Origin: Streptomyces longhuiensis | GTDB lineage: Bacteria; Actinomycetota; Actinomycetes; Streptomycetales; Streptomycetaceae | Assembly (NCBI RefSeq): GCF_020616555.1 | Contig: NZ_CP085173.1 | Span: 8,634,001 to 8,698,000 of the forward strand | Length of the DNA stretch: 64,000 nucleotides | Reading direction: 5' to 3' | In this document: positions 63,929-64,000 of the stretch, one piece after another | Numbering within the stretch: the first letter of the stretch is position 1 | Layout of the letters: every line of letters begins with the position of its first letter | The notes under the pieces: model-generated | Database searches by the model: none | What the model was told of the DNA's origin: nothing | Seen by the model: the letters and a program-made list of their open reading frames with translations, nothing else | Made by a program: the position numbers and the translations under genes

Positions 63929-63943
63929 CGCAGTAATGCTGCG
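63929..63943. promoter_or_regulatory. 15-bp palindrome upstream of the operon
   Basis: Arms CGCAG (63929-63933) and CTGCG (63939-63943) flank TAATG. The 15-bp size and AT-rich centre fit an Lrp/AsnC-type site, upstream of the -35 region of the operon. No regulator gene is visible inside the window. Confidence 0.45.
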
Positions 63944-63955
63944 TAGAACGGGAGG

Positions 63956-64000
63956 TCAGCGCTGGATTGCTGCGTCGTCCGGGGCGGCCTCGCGGGCCCC
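63956..64000 (-). CDS. Possible 3' end of a gene entering from the right edge
   Basis: On the minus strand an open frame without a start reads in from the edge and stops at a TGA (63956-63958), with the last residues EAAPDDAAIQR. It is too short to identify and could be chance. Confidence 0.25.
   Translation of the reverse strand, partial: GAREAAPDDAAIQR

Noticed and set aside
63956..64000. A divergent Lrp/AsnC gene starting at the right edge on the plus strand
   Set aside because: Such a regulator is often found near these genes and a palindrome is present, but the only candidate start (a TTG near the edge) gives too little sequence to judge.

Overview
The window looks like chromosomal DNA of a streptomycete. 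Base composition is very GC-rich, almost every third codon position is G or C, GTG and TTG starts are common, and the gene content is typical of Streptomyces: many one-gene regulators, F420-type oxidoreductases, a secreted alpha-galactosidase, a streptogrisin-like protease, a PHO box and a MoxR/VWA pair. I see no rRNA or tRNA gene, insertion sequence, integrase, prophage or CRISPR array. This is metabolic and accessory chromosome rather than a mobile island.

Layout. 1-5 kb: a left-truncated hypothetical gene, then an amidohydrolase/NCS1 permease pair divergent from a TetR regulator. 5-12 kb: RNase HI, a phosphopantetheinyl transferase, a GH114-type lipoprotein, a 2-hydroxyacid dehydrogenase, two envelope hypotheticals and an NmrA-like oxidoreductase with an expanded hexamer repeat. 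12-17 kb: GntR regulator plus TauE/SafE exporter, then a carbon-nitrogen hydrolase/APC permease pair divergent from a second TetR. 17-21 kb: MerR/DUF4188 pair and a divergent NAD-dependent DNA ligase followed by two tiny membrane-protein genes, one of them only 58 codons long. 21-31 kb: F420/PPOX protein, TPR protein, FG-GAP protein, alpha-galactosidase, GNAT, AIM24, isochorismatase-like hydrolase with MarR, and a membrane-anchored serine protease. 31-40 kb: cyclophilin, FUSC transporter, GNAT, an orphan PstS with a PHO box, class II aldolase plus dehydrogenase, and a tandem-duplicated Lrp. 40-47 kb: a second amidohydrolase/MHS transporter pair and a PadR-sulfatase-MFS operon. 47-54 kb: a lone cNMP-binding domain protein, an ankyrin protein, a probable metal-handling cluster (DUF3105, DUF305, Cys-rich exported protein, CDF transporter, ArsR, HIT), a cupin and a frameshifted GNAT. 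54-64 kb: AlkB-like dioxygenase divergent from a TOPRIM protein, MoxR/VWA, HxlR-SRPBCC-LLM, VOC, an alpha/beta hydrolase, and a translationally coupled guanidine hydrolase/ornithine aminotransferase pair.

How the parts work together. Three separate modules pair an amide- or nitrile-type hydrolase with a transporter and a nearby regulator, which suggests scavenging of nitrogenous compounds. The last operon probably turns arginine (or a methylated arginine) into ornithine and then glutamate semialdehyde; active-site residues point to arginine dihydrolase chemistry rather than the usual dimethylargininase label. Many regulators face or lead the genes they should control, and inverted repeats are visible in those gaps.

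The least expected pattern is a set of short tandem arrays (units of 15, 16-18, 17 and 30 bp) at the 3' ends of four unrelated genes. In each, the first unit contains the gene's own stop codon and further copies run out into the flank.
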